This document shows, one piece after another, positions 23,351 to 34,642 of a DNA stretch of 64,000 nucleotides (within the stretch, counting starts at the first letter, position 1; each line of letters opens with the position of its first letter). The notes under the pieces are model-generated. The model was given only the letters and a program-made list of their open reading frames with translations, was not told where the DNA came from and did not search any database. The stretch comes from Pinus tabuliformis (taxonomy: Eukaryota; Streptophyta; Pinopsida; Pinales; Pinaceae). A program made the position numbers and the translations under genes. The stretch spans positions 828,018,757-828,082,756 of the forward strand of contig CM062814.1 of the NCBI GenBank assembly GCA_031772625.1, in the 5' to 3' direction.

Positions 23351-24487
23351 ATTGAAGACACACTAGTATAACTCCGGCTCTCTGTATGGACCTTGTCTCG
23401 TGTAAAGCGAGTTTAACTCCTCTGGAAGTATTGTTCGATTCTTTAATCGTCTTGGCTTCCTCATTAACTCGAGTTAAATATATAGTCCCTACCATTCTCT
23501 TGATCGGTAAGCACACATACCAAGACAAGTCAACTAAGTGTTTCGATTAGGGATGAGGGGTATACTGATGTACAAGTAATGTAGATTGTCAAAGTTTTAG
23601 TTTCTTTGGTGTTGCCCTGCTGCTACCAGTCTTGTATAGTACCCTGATATAGTCACTTCGAGAGAACAAGTGTCGCTCCACTTCCAGCGAGCCTGGACAG
23701 TACCTCGGTGGATTTACTAGCTTCACCTATTTGTGAAGGAATCCTTTCTCTTCTTTCACCTTTATTTATTATTATTTTTTTTCATTTTTTATTTTTTAGA
23801 GAATTATGCTTATGAACTTATTTATTTCATGAGGTGGAAGAGGGATACCAACTTATTGAGAGTAGAAGAGGTTGTCCCTTCAAAGAATTATGTTATATAT
23901 ACCTCTAACATACTTATTAAGGTTTTTCCCTAGCCTTACTCTACTTGACTAAGTTGACAAGGGTTAACCGAATATAGAAAAACCGATTAGAGTAGGTGGT
24001 ACTAGTTAAAAGTGCAAGCATTGTGTTTTCACCAAGACTCATTATGAACATAATGCATTTTCCATCAGGGTGTCATTGATTGAAGAACACAAGATATTCA
24101 TAAAGAGAGGGGATAACAGATGGCCAAATGTTGATAGTTGTACAAGTCCTCTTGTACTTCACCCTGCTTGTCTCAAGAGCTGAACATGGTTTCATGTGAA
24201 GCTAATCCTACGGGTGTGTAACAAGCAAACAAACAAGAAAGCAAAAGACAAAAGTAAAGAATGCAAAGCGAGTAAGAAAAGCCAAACATGAAAGCAAAGA
24301 AAACAAGAAAGAAAACACTACTCCTACTCCTAAGCTAAAAAATTCATGGGCTTACTCACGTGAAGAGATGTTTCTAATGTAGCCACTGGCAGATTGGTTG
24401 GACCATGTAGGTGAAGGCATGGTTAACAAGAAAGATATTCAAGCAAACCAATGCACAAGAAAGATAAAACAATGAATACCAACACGT
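23351..24487 (-). other. BIG-F internal 3' non-coding region
   Basis: It matches BIG-D 41858-43080 in order. It contains an A/G-rich stretch with repeated aagcaaa and aacaag words (24215-24330) but no convincing ORF. The polypurine tract should lie near 23351-23400, where a purine-rich ACAGAGAGCCGGAG is seen on the minus strand. Confidence 0.55.
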
Positions 24488-24961
24488 TCAAAGTTTAAAT
24501 GCATCCACAGAAAAGAAAAGAGTAAAAGCGCAAGACAAACACTCTACGGATATACCATGGCAAAGCATCGCACTGTGCACAGACGACGAACATGCACACT
24601 CTTTTGATCTTGGCAAATGAGAAAACATGTAGAAAGAAGAAACCTTTCTCTTAGCAACATGATTTTCTATGTATGACTCCTCCAATGCATGAGCTATAGG
24701 ATCATGTGATTCTGGTGGAGGAAGTGAAATTTGTGGATCAGATTGATTTTCAATGCAAATGGGAGAGTGATGAGGAGCCTGGGGTGTTTCAAAAGATTTG
24801 TGATCGGAAGTGGCACTGTCCTCAAGACAGTGAGCAACTGACATAACCATCAGCTTAGGCTGAAGTACCTCGATAGCTGAAGGGATTTCCACTTCATCAA
24901 TGGGTAGATCATCAAAGACCAGTGGCTTGGAAATATTAGTAGCATGTGAATCAACAACGTG
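24488..24961 (-). pseudogene. BIG-F gag-like ORF, C-terminal portion
   Basis: Open for about 158 codons. It is acidic and proline-rich (LPPPESHDPIAHALEES near the middle) and matches the corresponding part of BIG-D at 43200-43530. It is cut off from the rest by SOLO-E. Role inferred: tail of the gag-like protein. Confidence 0.55.
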
Positions 24962-25032
24962 TGTTAACACCCAGGTTGTTCCCTATGACTCCCAAGGGAA
25001 TACGGCCGGGGTAACCACTAACCAAACTTTGG

Positions 25033-25073
25033 ATTACAGTGCCTAGCCACACTGTAATTAGAGAGGGCTCTCT
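25033..25073 (-). promoter_or_regulatory. SOLO-E terminal palindrome and GGCTAG-loop hairpin
   Basis: In element sense there is an AGAGAGCCCTCTCT palindrome (25060-25073), then a perfect 9-bp stem ATTACAGTG/CACTGTAAT. The loop TGGCTAGG contains the same GGCTAG as in SOLO-B and C. It lies 71 bases from the element end. The stem sequence is unrelated to that of SOLO-B and C. Confidence 0.7.
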
Positions 25074-25810
25074 CTTTATGATTTATCTCTGTTTGTAATG
25101 ATTTTAGGCTAGCTATAAGTTCAGGTCTGTTTTGAGTTTTTGCTAGGATGATAATTTCAATCAAGGTGCTTGTGTGTTTTTCAAAGAGTTCTAGTCCATT
25201 GGGCTAAGGAGTCAGTGGTCCTTAAGATGCTTGATGTGCTGTTGTGATACTGTAGTGATGCTGCAGGGCCAAATTAGTGTCTGAGAAATAACGTTTGTAA
25301 TAGTGATGGAATGGAGTGTATCCAGTTAGTGCAAGGCAATTAAGAATCTTACAGTTTAACTGTTTGAGTAAGATAGTGAGAATATTGACCTAGGAGCATT
25401 TAATAATTTCTAGGTGATATTCATACATATAGAATTAACAGACACATGAGCAATTAAGATTTCATGTACATATTTAACCCTGAGGACAAACATTTACAGC
25501 AGCAAAAATTGAGCACAAGGTATAATAAAACAAATCTTGTACTATTCTTTCTTTCTTACTGCTAGCTTAGTGTGAGATAAGTATGATTTGATAAACATAA
25601 GAAAACAAGAACAGAGTTTTGAAGAAAACTTGTTATCTCGTCAGACAGCATAGGAATTCTGCATCAACACATGGAGCATCCTCCAGACATCAAATAATTT
25701 CCAGAAATCACTGAGCTCATTCAGCCCTTTGTATTAGATAATTGAAAGTGTACAATACAAGTGTTCTCATAGAGAAAATTACCAACCCCTTATGAGTTAC
25801 TCAGGGGAGT

Positions 25811-25818
25811 TTATATAC
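25811..25818 (-). promoter_or_regulatory. TATA box of SOLO-E, downstream of its ORF
   Basis: The minus strand reads GTATATAAACTCC, a strong TATA match, about 300 bases after the ORF stop and 850 before the element end. It fits the LTR core promoter and so puts the ORF in U3. Confidence 0.55.
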
Positions 25819-26121
25819 AAATTTTACATCAAAAATATCAACGAAATGAGTTAATATCTCATTTATGATATGCTAATCTCTGAAATGCAGTAGCTGAAGG
25901 AGTGAATGCAGCCGAAATTCCTTTATGCTTCAGCTGTCAAATAGTCAGAAGATATTTGGTCTTTATAGCTGTTAAAGTCGGTTGGAGATGCGCTGTTCAA
26001 AACTTGGCTAGCTGTCATTGTCTCATGTGAAGAGTCATTACTCAGCTGCTTTTAATGCTGACTTTATCATGCTGTCTGTCTTTAAAGTGACCTGGAGCTG
26101 GCAGTGGCCGAATGACTGAAG

Positions 26122-28128
26122 CTATCGTGGCAAAATCTGAAGCATGAATTGCCACCAATCCTCCTTAGGCATTTGATGCCTGCGTATTTTTATCAATGTT
26201 TCCTCTCCCTCTGTATGTTTGTACAGATTGGGAGGGGTCTCAAACAGGTGGTTCACCTCATTCTCAATGAAGAACAGGCCTTCAAGTTTTTCATATATGC
26301 TATGTCCTGTAGGAGGCCCTGCTGGTTCAGATGTACTGCCAGATGCAATAATCTGATTTTCAATAGTGGTTGCCATTCTATTGGCCATTTGATCTAGGGA
26401 GATCATCTTTCCTGCACCACTTAGCAAGCTGGGCAGGCCTTTTGCTTGCAGCACTCCCATTTTGGCCTTATATTCCTCCACATCTGCTTGCATTTCAAAA
26501 AATTTCCTCTCTACTGTTTGTATATAGTTTCTTAGAGTTAGTGCTTTCTTGGCAGAGAGGACAGCTTCTGTTCTGTTGGGAATGCCTATGGCTGCTAATT
26601 CTTCCCTTTCCTGTCTATTCAGGAAGTCTATCATCCTGTTGGCCTGTTCTGTTTTGTTACCTAGTACTGTCTTGGCCTTCTGAATTTCCGCTTGTGCTTG
26701 GCCCATCAAATCCATCTGCTCATGTATTATTTTTATTGACCTCCACTGCTGTTTGATGGATTGGCCAATTTTAGCCCATAGGATTCTCTTTATGTCAGCC
26801 ATAGCTGTCTCTAGATTCAGCTCCTTTTTTAAGGCCTTTATCTTGTCTCTTTGGGCCTTTATTTCTCTGCCCTTCTCTGCTACAGTCATTTTGGAGTTGG
26901 TATACTTGGAGTCCAGTTCTGCCAATTTTTCCTTGGCCTTCTTTATTTCGTCTGCTTGGAGCTCCATTGCTTTGACGGCCTTGGTCAATTCTTCTACACT
27001 TGGACTAGCATCTGGGGTTGCTGCTATTCCTGCTGCTTCTGCTGTAGGGGGCACTGCTACCCCTGAAGTTGCTGCTGTTGTTGATGTAGTTGGAGGAGCT
27101 TGGGAAGTGGAATCTGCTTGTTTTTCCTGTAATATTCCTTCCAGCTCTTTCTCCAGTTCCCTAATCCTTTGGTCTTGCTGCATTAGGAGGTCTAGCTGGT
27201 CCTCAGCCCGTTTTTGCTTTTGGAGTTCTGTTGTTTGAGGGTGCTCTGTGGGCTGCAGCTTAAACCTCTTCTTCATTGCGTTCAAGTCATCATATTTTTT
27301 CTTCAGGAGGGCCTTTACACCCGTTGGATCACTAGGATCATGTCCTAGATCGATGATGATCTCCTCCAGGGACTTTATCCTGTTGTCTTTGGCTTGGGAT
27401 GACAATCTCTCAAAATCCAACTGGGTGTTGGTGTTTTTGAGGGACTCCTTCAGCTCATGGGCCAAGGTGGCCTTCTCTATTAGGGTCGTATAGACCATCT
27501 CTCCAGTTTGCCTGTGGAGTTCAATCTGGTCCATGGGATGTATATCCCTGGCTAGGACCTCCACCCTTGTCTTTATGAAATCTGCAGGTGTCTTAGGCTC
27601 CGGCCCCATTGGCTTGAAGTGGCTCAGGAGCAGTCTCTCCTCCTGAATGTCGTATACCGACAATAGCCTCTCTTGCTGGGCTGGTGTTGCATCTACGAAT
27701 TGCTTGTAGACCTCGGCCCTTAGCAGCTCATTCTGAGCTTTTATCTGTTTGAAAGAAGCCTTGGTGCTTTTGGGCTTCTTGGTCAGCTGGGAAGAGGAGG
27801 ACACCTCTAAGCCATGTTGTAAAGTTTTCTCCTGCTGAAAGGAGCTTGTACCTGTGTGTTGACTGCCCTCCTTGTCTTTTATCTCACTCTCCAAGACATC
27901 ATCAGTAATGTCTTCCACCTCTGGGGAGTCTGCTCTTTTCCTTTTGGCTTCTGGCTGGTGGGAGGATCCGCTGAGAGGAGTGGACTCTGCTCTTTGTCTT
28001 TTAGTTCCCCTTTCCTCATGTGCTGGGGTCTGTAAGATTGGGGCAGTTACTGGCTCTTTTTGTGGAGGTGGAATTTGCAGTGTTGGAGCTGCTGGTAGCT
28101 GAGTCTGTGGAGGGACGTTTTTCCCTTG
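26122..28128 (-). CDS. SOLO-E ORF: large coiled-coil protein of unknown function
   Basis: Open for 668 codons plus stop, with matching coding sequence up to about 28340. The N-terminal part is low complexity (Pro, Gln, Glu), with basic clusters GTKRQRAES and EAKRKRADS that could be nuclear localisation signals. From about 27800 to 26300 the protein is almost entirely helical and charged. A Pro/Ala/Thr/Ser-rich hinge lies near 27100-27000, so two coiled-coil rods are likely. The C-terminus is a small globular part ending DWWQFMLQILPR. Function unknown. The fragment NYIQTVERKFFEMQADVEEY weakly resembles RYIEQLMREATGDDL of the BIG-F U3 ORF. A structural or nucleic-acid-associated role is only a guess. 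The start is not certain. Confidence 0.75.
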   Translation of the reverse strand, partial: QGKNVPPQTQLPAAPTLQIPPPQKEPVTAPILQTPAHEERGTKRQRAESTPLSGSSHQPEAKRKRADSPEVEDITDDVLESEIKDKEGSQHTGTSSFQQEKTLQHGLEVSSSSQLTKKPKSTKASFKQIKAQNELLRAEVYKQFVDATPAQQERLLSVYDIQEERLLLSHFKPMGPEPKTPADFIKTRVEVLARDIHPMDQIELHRQTGEMVYTTLIEKATLAHELKESLKNTNTQLDFERLSSQAKDNRIKSLEEIIIDLGHDPSDPTGVKALLKKKYDDLNAMKKRFKLQPTEHPQTTELQKQKRAEDQLDLLMQQDQRIRELEKELEGILQEKQADSTSQAPPTTSTTAATSGVAVPPTAEAAGIAATPDASPSVEELTKAVKAMELQADEIKKAKEKLAELDSKYTNSKMTVAEKGREIKAQRDKIKALKKELNLETAMADIKRILWAKIGQSIKQQWRSIKIIHEQMDLMGQAQAEIQKAKTVLGNKTEQANRMIDFLNRQEREELAAIGIPNRTEAVLSAKKALTLRNYIQTVERKFFEMQADVEEYKAKMGVLQAKGLPSLLSGAGKMISLDQMANRMATTIENQIIASGSTSEPAGPPTGHSIYEKLEGLFFIENEVNHLFETPPNLYKHTEGEETLIKIRRHQMPKEDWWQFMLQILPR

Positions 28129-28379
28129 TTGCTATTCTTGTTGCTGCCCTATTTGCTGCTCTGCTTGCTGCTCTGCTTCAGGGGCAGGCTTTTCTTTTGT
28201 TACCTCCTCTTCTGTACCCATTATACCCTTGCCTTTATCTAACACTGGTGCTGATGTAGAAGGTGCCTGTGGTGCAGTCTTTGTAGCCAAGGTCCCTTCT
28301 CCTATTGAATAAGGCGGTCTGAAAGGTACCTGGAACACTAGATTGGAAGCCTGCGGGCCGGGCTGTGGAGGTTAAATGT

Positions 28380-29020
28380 CGTCGAATTCTGGACTTGTAG
28401 CGGTCGAAATGTTGAATTTGATGGCTGGGGACAAATTTCGCGGCAGCTGGTCGACAACGGCTACTTCTTTTGCGCGTGAAAATGACCGAAAACGGCTCAT
28501 TTGGTCGTTTATAACGTTAAATTTGGAAAAAGTATGCATTTGGCGCTTTTCCGCCGATGACGTCAGCATGACGTCATGGCGGGGCCCGGGTACGGAGGTG
28601 ACGTGGTTGCTGAGGTGTGAGCTAGGGTAGCAGGGCACGGTGGCGGGTGAATATGGAGGCAGGGGTACGTGGAGGATCACATGGCGCGGGGTGGGCGAAA
28701 GGTACTACGTCAGGATGACGCAATGATGACATAAGGGATGGCGGTATCGAAATAGTGGTAAGCGGGTTCCCCGCACCGCTTTTGCTGGTGAGTGGTATTG
28801 GGGAGGGGGGCTCCGAACAACCCCGGCGATTGACACGCGTCCAGGGTACGGAGCGGGAAACCACTTTCCCCGGACGCTAAAGGTCGGCAGGTCAGGGGAC
28901 GAAAGTGACCGCCCACCGTTAGATCTGGGCGGCGGAGATCGGACGGCTGGTGGGTCCTCCGACGGATCGTGCAGGTTGGGGGGGGCCCACCGGCCCATTA
29001 TAATATTCAATTTAATATTT
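28380..29020 (-). promoter_or_regulatory. GC- and CpG-rich leader upstream of SOLO-E ORF
   Basis: Base composition changes sharply: many CG dinucleotides and runs such as ggcggggcccggg stand in an otherwise AT-rich, CpG-poor window. Several short ORFs overlap here on the minus strand, none recognisable. A TATA-like CTATAAATAAC at 29342-29352 lies upstream, so this may be the transcribed leader or promoter of the ORF. Confidence 0.5.
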
Positions 29021-29341
29021 CGGGCGGAGAACTATAGGAAAGTGGGTTTGTCATGTGTTTTGCGATTTTTTTGGGTTTTCAAGGGTTTTTTGAGGGTTTC
29101 TATAAGAAAAAGTGGTTTATAGGGGCGATTCTAGCAAGGGAAAAAGGGGTTTTTTGTGTTTTTGAGCAAAGGGACGGTGAGGGCTGAGGGAAGAGGTTAT
29201 TGCTCATAACCAGGGGTTAGAGCAACTCCAAGATAGGGTTGACCACAGTCCCAGATGGACTAAAGTCTCCCTTGACCATTTATTTGGCTATAGTGCCAAG
29301 AGGAGAATATGTACATAGTGCTGGGATTTATACACCTTAGT

Positions 29342-29352
29342 GTTATTTATAG
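29342..29352 (-). promoter_or_regulatory. TATA-like site upstream of SOLO-E leader
   Basis: The minus strand reads CTATAAATAAC, about 1 kb before the ORF. From here to 30122 I see AT-rich sequence without a convincing ORF. Confidence 0.4.
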
Positions 29353-30127
29353 TAGGGAAAGGGGGACATAGGGGATTTAGATAGTAGAGTTAGTGGCTAA
29401 GATGTATGAGAGGGTAAATGAAGGGGAAACCACTAAGTTTATTTGAAATTTACTTAGTTTAGGGAGTAGATCAAAATGAAAAGAATTTTACACAGGAAAT
29501 GTGGCTTTTAAATGAACAAGAACCATCATAAAACCTTAGAAATTTCTCATCAATCTCCATGGATGAAGGGATGTTAGTAATAAGAGTGGAAGGGGAATTC
29601 GGGGAATTAGACATGCTCCCTTGCCTTGCTTTTCTTATTTAACCAGCAAGATTCAATCTGGAATGAGTACCACTTCTGCAACCCCATCTACTTACCCAGC
29701 TACTGTGCCTAGCATTTTTTATTTCTTCTTGGAGGGTGCACTTGGACTTGCAGACCCTTACTTGCCTTTTCTTTTATTTGGCTTTTTCTTTTGTTTTTTC
29801 TATCTACTTCTACCCTTATTTCTTCCAAGGTCCCAGATTAAGCTGTTGGGAGCCTTTTCTTCTCTACCTGAACTACTTGTCTGCCAAGATTAAACAGTTT
29901 GGACAGACTTCCTTCTCTAATCTACAACTGCAAATTTAAACCATGGAATGATCGAGATTAGACTGTTGGACCATCCATCAAAATTTTAAGTCCATACCAA
30001 GCTATAAGCACAGATTGGATTCTCTTGGAAATATGTGATCTTTGAATCATCAAAGCAGAGCATATTTGGACCTCTCATAGCTAATCATGAAATATGAAAC
30101 CTATTGGTATAGGTAGCTAACAACGTG

Positions 30128-31403
30128 ATCGAATGAGAGAGTGAAGAGATCACGACAGCCATGATCATAAAATTTTAGATGTGCATCAGCATCCTCATGA
30201 TATGATGAATCATACAGAGGGTTTTATGAGAAACAAAAAAATTCTCCCTCTGAAATTCCAAAAAGAAAAGATGACAATTTGGGTGGATTTGAAAAGAAAA
30301 TATGGTCCTCTCCGTAATCAAATAATGGACTGACATCCTGTGTGTTTTGTGAATGATCAGAAGTAGAAACATCTGGGAATAAATTTTCACAAGAGAAATC
30401 AAAAATGGAAGAATCACAAAAGATGTCAGGAAAAAGCAGATGAGGTGCGAACAGAAGGAGGTCATCCTTCACCGCAAGTTTTTCCTCAGATTCCCACACA
30501 TATTCATCAAAAATAACAGTGCAGGTTGGTTGTTCAATACCAACTTCGTAGACAACTTTATCCTCATGAACAATAGACTTGGAGTCTAGAATCGGCGAGC
30601 ACAACGTAGTACAATCCAGTGAAAGGAAATAGAGGTCGAAGGTTGAGAAGACAAGACCACGTGACAACCATTCGGATCGCAGTCCAAATCTACGCAAATG
30701 TTCAGAGCGGGTGAGGTGGGAGGATGTGACTATTCTACAGATGGGTTCACAACTTCTTCCACCTCGTACTGCAGAGCTAGAGCTATTTGATGAGAAGAGG
30801 ATGGAGGGTCACCTATGAAAACAACCTTATATGTCTTAGATTTGGAAGCTCTAACACCGAGGTATGCTAGGAGGGGTTTGAATGATTCCAACTCATGTGG
30901 ATTTTCAGATACGTCAAGAAGATACTTAAACCTTTCATTGAGAAATTTCCAATCAATTTCATCTTGAGGGATTTGAAAAGTGATATTATAGAAGTGGTAC
31001 CAAAATTGCGCAATAGATTCATCAGGTGCTTTTCCTCATTTCATATTTTTTTTATTAAGTTCTTTCGGTCATAACAATAGAAATCATGGCATAACTCTCT
31101 AATCATGTGATCAAATAAGTGAATAGAGGCTACAGGAAATATGTGACACCATTACTCAATATGCCCTTTAAACGTGTAAGTGAATAACCCACAGGAAACA
31201 TCATCTGAGGGGACTTCATTTCTCTCATAGAAGCCTAAGAAGGCAACTTTGTGTCTCAACTGGGTTGCTCTACCTTCAGAGTTGTAATTTATTTGTGTCA
31301 ATTCATCAATGACATCCTCCGGCACTTCGATATCATGTGCATGATAAAAACACGGTAAAGTTGAGATTGTAATGTAAGTAATGAATAATGTGCAGAGATT
31401 CAA
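30128..31403 (-). pseudogene. BIG-F gag-like ORF, N-terminal portion
   Basis: It begins just inside the 5' LTR. It is homologous in order to BIG-D 44780-43400, including NEVPSDDVSCGLFTYTFKGHIE, which aligns with the gag core of BIG-D. The later part is acidic (FDEYVWESEEKLAVKDD, DVSTSDHSQNTQDVSPL). Role inferred: particle protein. It is broken in several places and interrupted by SOLO-E. Confidence 0.6.
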
Positions 31404-32166
31404 AACAGAGTTTGAGGGCTCAGCTTGTCATTTGGCCCTCCTAGCACAATAAATGTTGACAGTGTTGGACCTGCCAATATGTCAGGGGATCTCCCCAGTA
31501 AGAAGTCCCAACTAGACCTCAGACCATTTGGATTAGGAGTCCTAACAGTGGGTAGTAAAGTAACGCCTTGACTGCGGTAGCGCACAGAGTTAAGTGTGAT
31601 AACTTTGTCAGAAACAAGTGTGTGACCTTGTAGCAAGTCAAGTGAGAAGCATGGGGTTTCTAACACACGGAGGGGAAAACGAACTGTGCCCCTTAGAATC
31701 CTATAATAGTACGTGGCGTGAAAGGAACACACGAGTGGAATGACATCACAAGCTAGAAACTGGAATAGTCCACAAACCAAAGTGACGGGTTAAACCAACA
31801 ACACGTCTGCAACAATATTCATACAATTGCATACCGTAAATAGTTCATACACAAATGTGTAATTTAAATAACATACATTGCTAAAGAAACCAAAATAGTC
31901 CAACTAAAATAACAACATATGCATGAAAACGTGTTAGATCTGTTATATATTATTAAGTGAAAGTTCCATCCATACATACACCATTGACAGCCACTAGCCC
32001 CAATAGTGGAACATTACGGTCAACATTGTCTACTACTCCAAAGAGATGTACTCGCTCTACGCTATGGAGAAGCCAAGGCTCATCACAATACTCCCCAAGC
32101 CTTTTCTAAGCAATGCTTAGCCAAAAGCTTGTCTCCCAAAATATTGTACTATTGATTTATGAGGTT

Positions 32167-32177
32167 CTATATATAGC
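32167..32177 (-). promoter_or_regulatory. TATA box of BIG-F 5' LTR
   Basis: The minus strand reads GCTATATATAG. It is conserved at 14021-14034 in the 3' LTR and, in shorter form, in BIG-D (34632-34642). It lies about 715 bases before the LTR end. Genomic transcripts should start just downstream, towards 31454. Confidence 0.65.
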
Positions 32178-32339
32178 AAAGGGTGGGGTGACCATTGACA
32201 TTCCCCTTTGACTCTTGGACTACCCTCATGGCTCTTCACATTACATAGTGATTTTTCACATTCCACAAGTGAAACTTGAAATTTCACTTACAACATATTT
32301 ACAATAATACAATTTCCACATATACCCATGTTGGACAAA

Positions 32340-33769
32340 TTAGACTTGAGTCAGCCTAACAAGACAAACAACATCACTCAGGGTCTTGGGGAAAGAGCAA
32401 CTCAGTAACCTCCTCGTGGTGGTCTTCGATGACAAACTGATACCATGCTTGGTATTGTGCTATCATGTTCTCGTACTATTTAGGGATGTATTTATCTAAG
32501 CGGACTCTTGCCTCCATGGCTTCCAGGTATATGGTTCTGAAACCCCTGTCCAACTCATCCTGAAGCATGCGCAACACTGTCTTGAGTGTGGCTACACCAC
32601 CAATGTACTTCTGCATGTTTTCTATGTTCAACTACAAGTCATCACCAGTGGCTTCACGCATCAACTGCTCTATGTACCTGTTGACCTCCAACATGACTTG
32701 GTTCTTCCTCATGGCTGGAGTGAGGGTTCTGATCGAAGGGATCTTGTGTGTCCTCACTATGACATTCAGAATCTTTAACAACCGTCCATAAGAAGCCTCA
32801 ATGCTGGTGATGAGCAGAGGGAGCTTCTCATAGCTCCGGATCAACATTTGAATATGTTCTTTATCTATATTTTCCTATAGCGTCATCATCTTGTGCAAGT
32901 AAAGTGGGGATCCCTTGCACCTAATTCTCTATTCCTATACATGTGCAATAGAAGTGTGGATGTCTTTGAGAGTTTGGGCTAGCTTCACGCACTGCTGCTG
33001 AAAACCATATAGATGGAAAATTGCTTTGTGCACGGTGAAAAATCTGCCATACAACGTCTGCATGGTGGTCTCCAAAGTTGATATCTCTGCAAGTATTTCT
33101 TTCTTCATTTCTGCCATAGCGGATCCTACAGACTGCTCTGTTCTTTGCCTAGCCTCTAGCAATTCCTTCGCCATCCGATCATTCTCTACTATCAATAACT
33201 TAACCATCAAACCCATGGCTTTTGCATAAACCTTAGAAGCCTCGGCCATGGCAGCTGGATGTCTTCTGACATCTGACACAATCACCCTTTCCTCTATGTG
33301 CGCAGGTGATGTGTGATCATCCAGAGTTTCTTTCTTCGTGCCTGTACAATCCTATATTGTGACTCATAAAATGACAGATCATATACATCCATCTATGGAT
33401 CATCATCAAGGAGACAACCTCTCCTTCCTCGCTCGAGATAGGTTGTGATTCTGGAGGTGGTGGAGATTGTGGTGCGACCTCAAATGCTTTCAGCTTGAGA
33501 TCAGTGTCTTGGTCATGTGGCTCCTATTCTCTCTCCACGTTTGTTTCCTCAACCTACTAAGCGAGTTCCCGAACCTTCACCTACTCACTCTCTTCTTCAT
33601 CTGATAGCTACTTTGATTCTTCAACCTGTATAGGTGCAATTTTCTTTGTCAATGCGTCTTGTCTTTCCTCATGTTCTTGTTTTTTATTTTCTTCCCTTTC
33701 TCGCCTCCTAAGCTATTGCTCTGCTTTCAGCTTCTTTTTTGTTTCCTTAAACTTACTCTCTGCATCTTC
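32340..33769 (-). pseudogene. U3-resident ORF of BIG-F 5' LTR, C-terminal portion
   Basis: It has the longest surviving stretches of this protein: about 116 codons at 33285-32935 and 71 codons at 32847-32632. They are helical and charged (VENDRMAKELLEARQRTEQS, AEMKKEILAEI), consistent with a coiled coil. The end of the coding region is about 170 bases before the TATA box. No family recognised. It is separated from its N-terminal part by BIG-D and is broken several times. Confidence 0.62.
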
Positions 33770-34631
33770 CAACCTATTGACGATTTTGGACCCGCCAACA
33801 TGTCAAGGCAATCTCCCCGGTAAGAAGTCCCAATCAGACCTCAGACCATTTGGTGTAAGATTCCCGGTAGTGGTTCGTAAGGTAATGCCTTGACCATGAT
33901 GTCGCATAGAGACAAGTAAGATAACTCTATCAGTAGCAATGGTTTGACCACTGCAGCGAGTCAAGGAAGGTGTATGAGAGGTTCTAACACAAGTGGGTTG
34001 AGATGAGGGTGAAGGTGAGTTCCAGGTTGAAAGGGATCAGTCCCAACTCAGCTAGGAACACACTACACATAGGACATACACAGCTTTCAGCGGAGCAGTC
34101 CACACGGATGTGGCAGTCACAACATACGAGGTAAGATAACACGTAAAGCATTCATGGATCAATCTAAACAATTGCAACGGTTCTTACAACGAGCTTCATA
34201 TGAAAGGTTTGTCTGATGTCCGACAGAGCAGTTGACATGGATGGGACAACATTAATAACATATACAACACATTTCCATTAATAGATTATGCATCGTAACA
34301 AATGAAACAGTTCAGATGTAGAACACAGGTTAAAGCAACATGCATTACAAGTGTAGAATATCAGTCTTACAACAGATACAATACATGTGTGAAAATGTGT
34401 TGCCTCTTATTATATAAAGAAGTGTAAGTTCCAATCATACAATACATCCATGTAAACCTACTAGCCCCAATAGTGAAACGTTACAACCACATCCGCCTGC
34501 TCCTCCAAAGAGATGAACTAGCTCCGTGTAGTGGAGAAGCCAAGGCGCAGTACAATACTATTTAAGCTTTCTTCAAGATAGTCTTAACAGAAGCTTGGCT
34601 AACCAAAAGCCTATACAATGAGTTATGAGGG

Positions 34632-34642
34632 ACTATTTATAG
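34632..34642 (-). promoter_or_regulatory. TATA-like site of BIG-D 3' LTR
   Basis: The minus strand reads GCTATAAATAG, at the position matching the BIG-F TATA box and followed by the same gcaaagggtggggtgacc context (plus-strand reading). Confidence 0.55.

Larger units (their letters stand above)
24962..30122 (-). mobile_element. SOLO-E: solo giant LTR (5.2 kb) with long coiled-coil ORF
   Basis: It is inserted in the BIG-F internal region with an exact duplication, ACGTG, at 24957-24961 and 30123-30127. The uninterrupted arrangement is seen in BIG-D near 43520. Ends are TGTTAGC/GTTAACA in element sense. No terminal direct repeat, primer site, gag or pol is present. Order in element sense: distal region, TATA-like site at 29350, GC-rich leader, ORF, second TATA at 25815, palindrome and hairpin near 25050, end. 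The ORF is nearly whole (about one break). Confidence 0.78.

Noticed and set aside
26149-27493. Several plus-strand open stretches rich in Leu, Phe and Cys
   Set aside because: They are antisense shadows of the SOLO-E coiled-coil ORF.
28622-29010. Pro/Ser/Arg-rich minus-strand open stretches upstream of the SOLO-E ORF
   Set aside because: Several frames are open at once, as expected in GC-rich sequence; no coding evidence.
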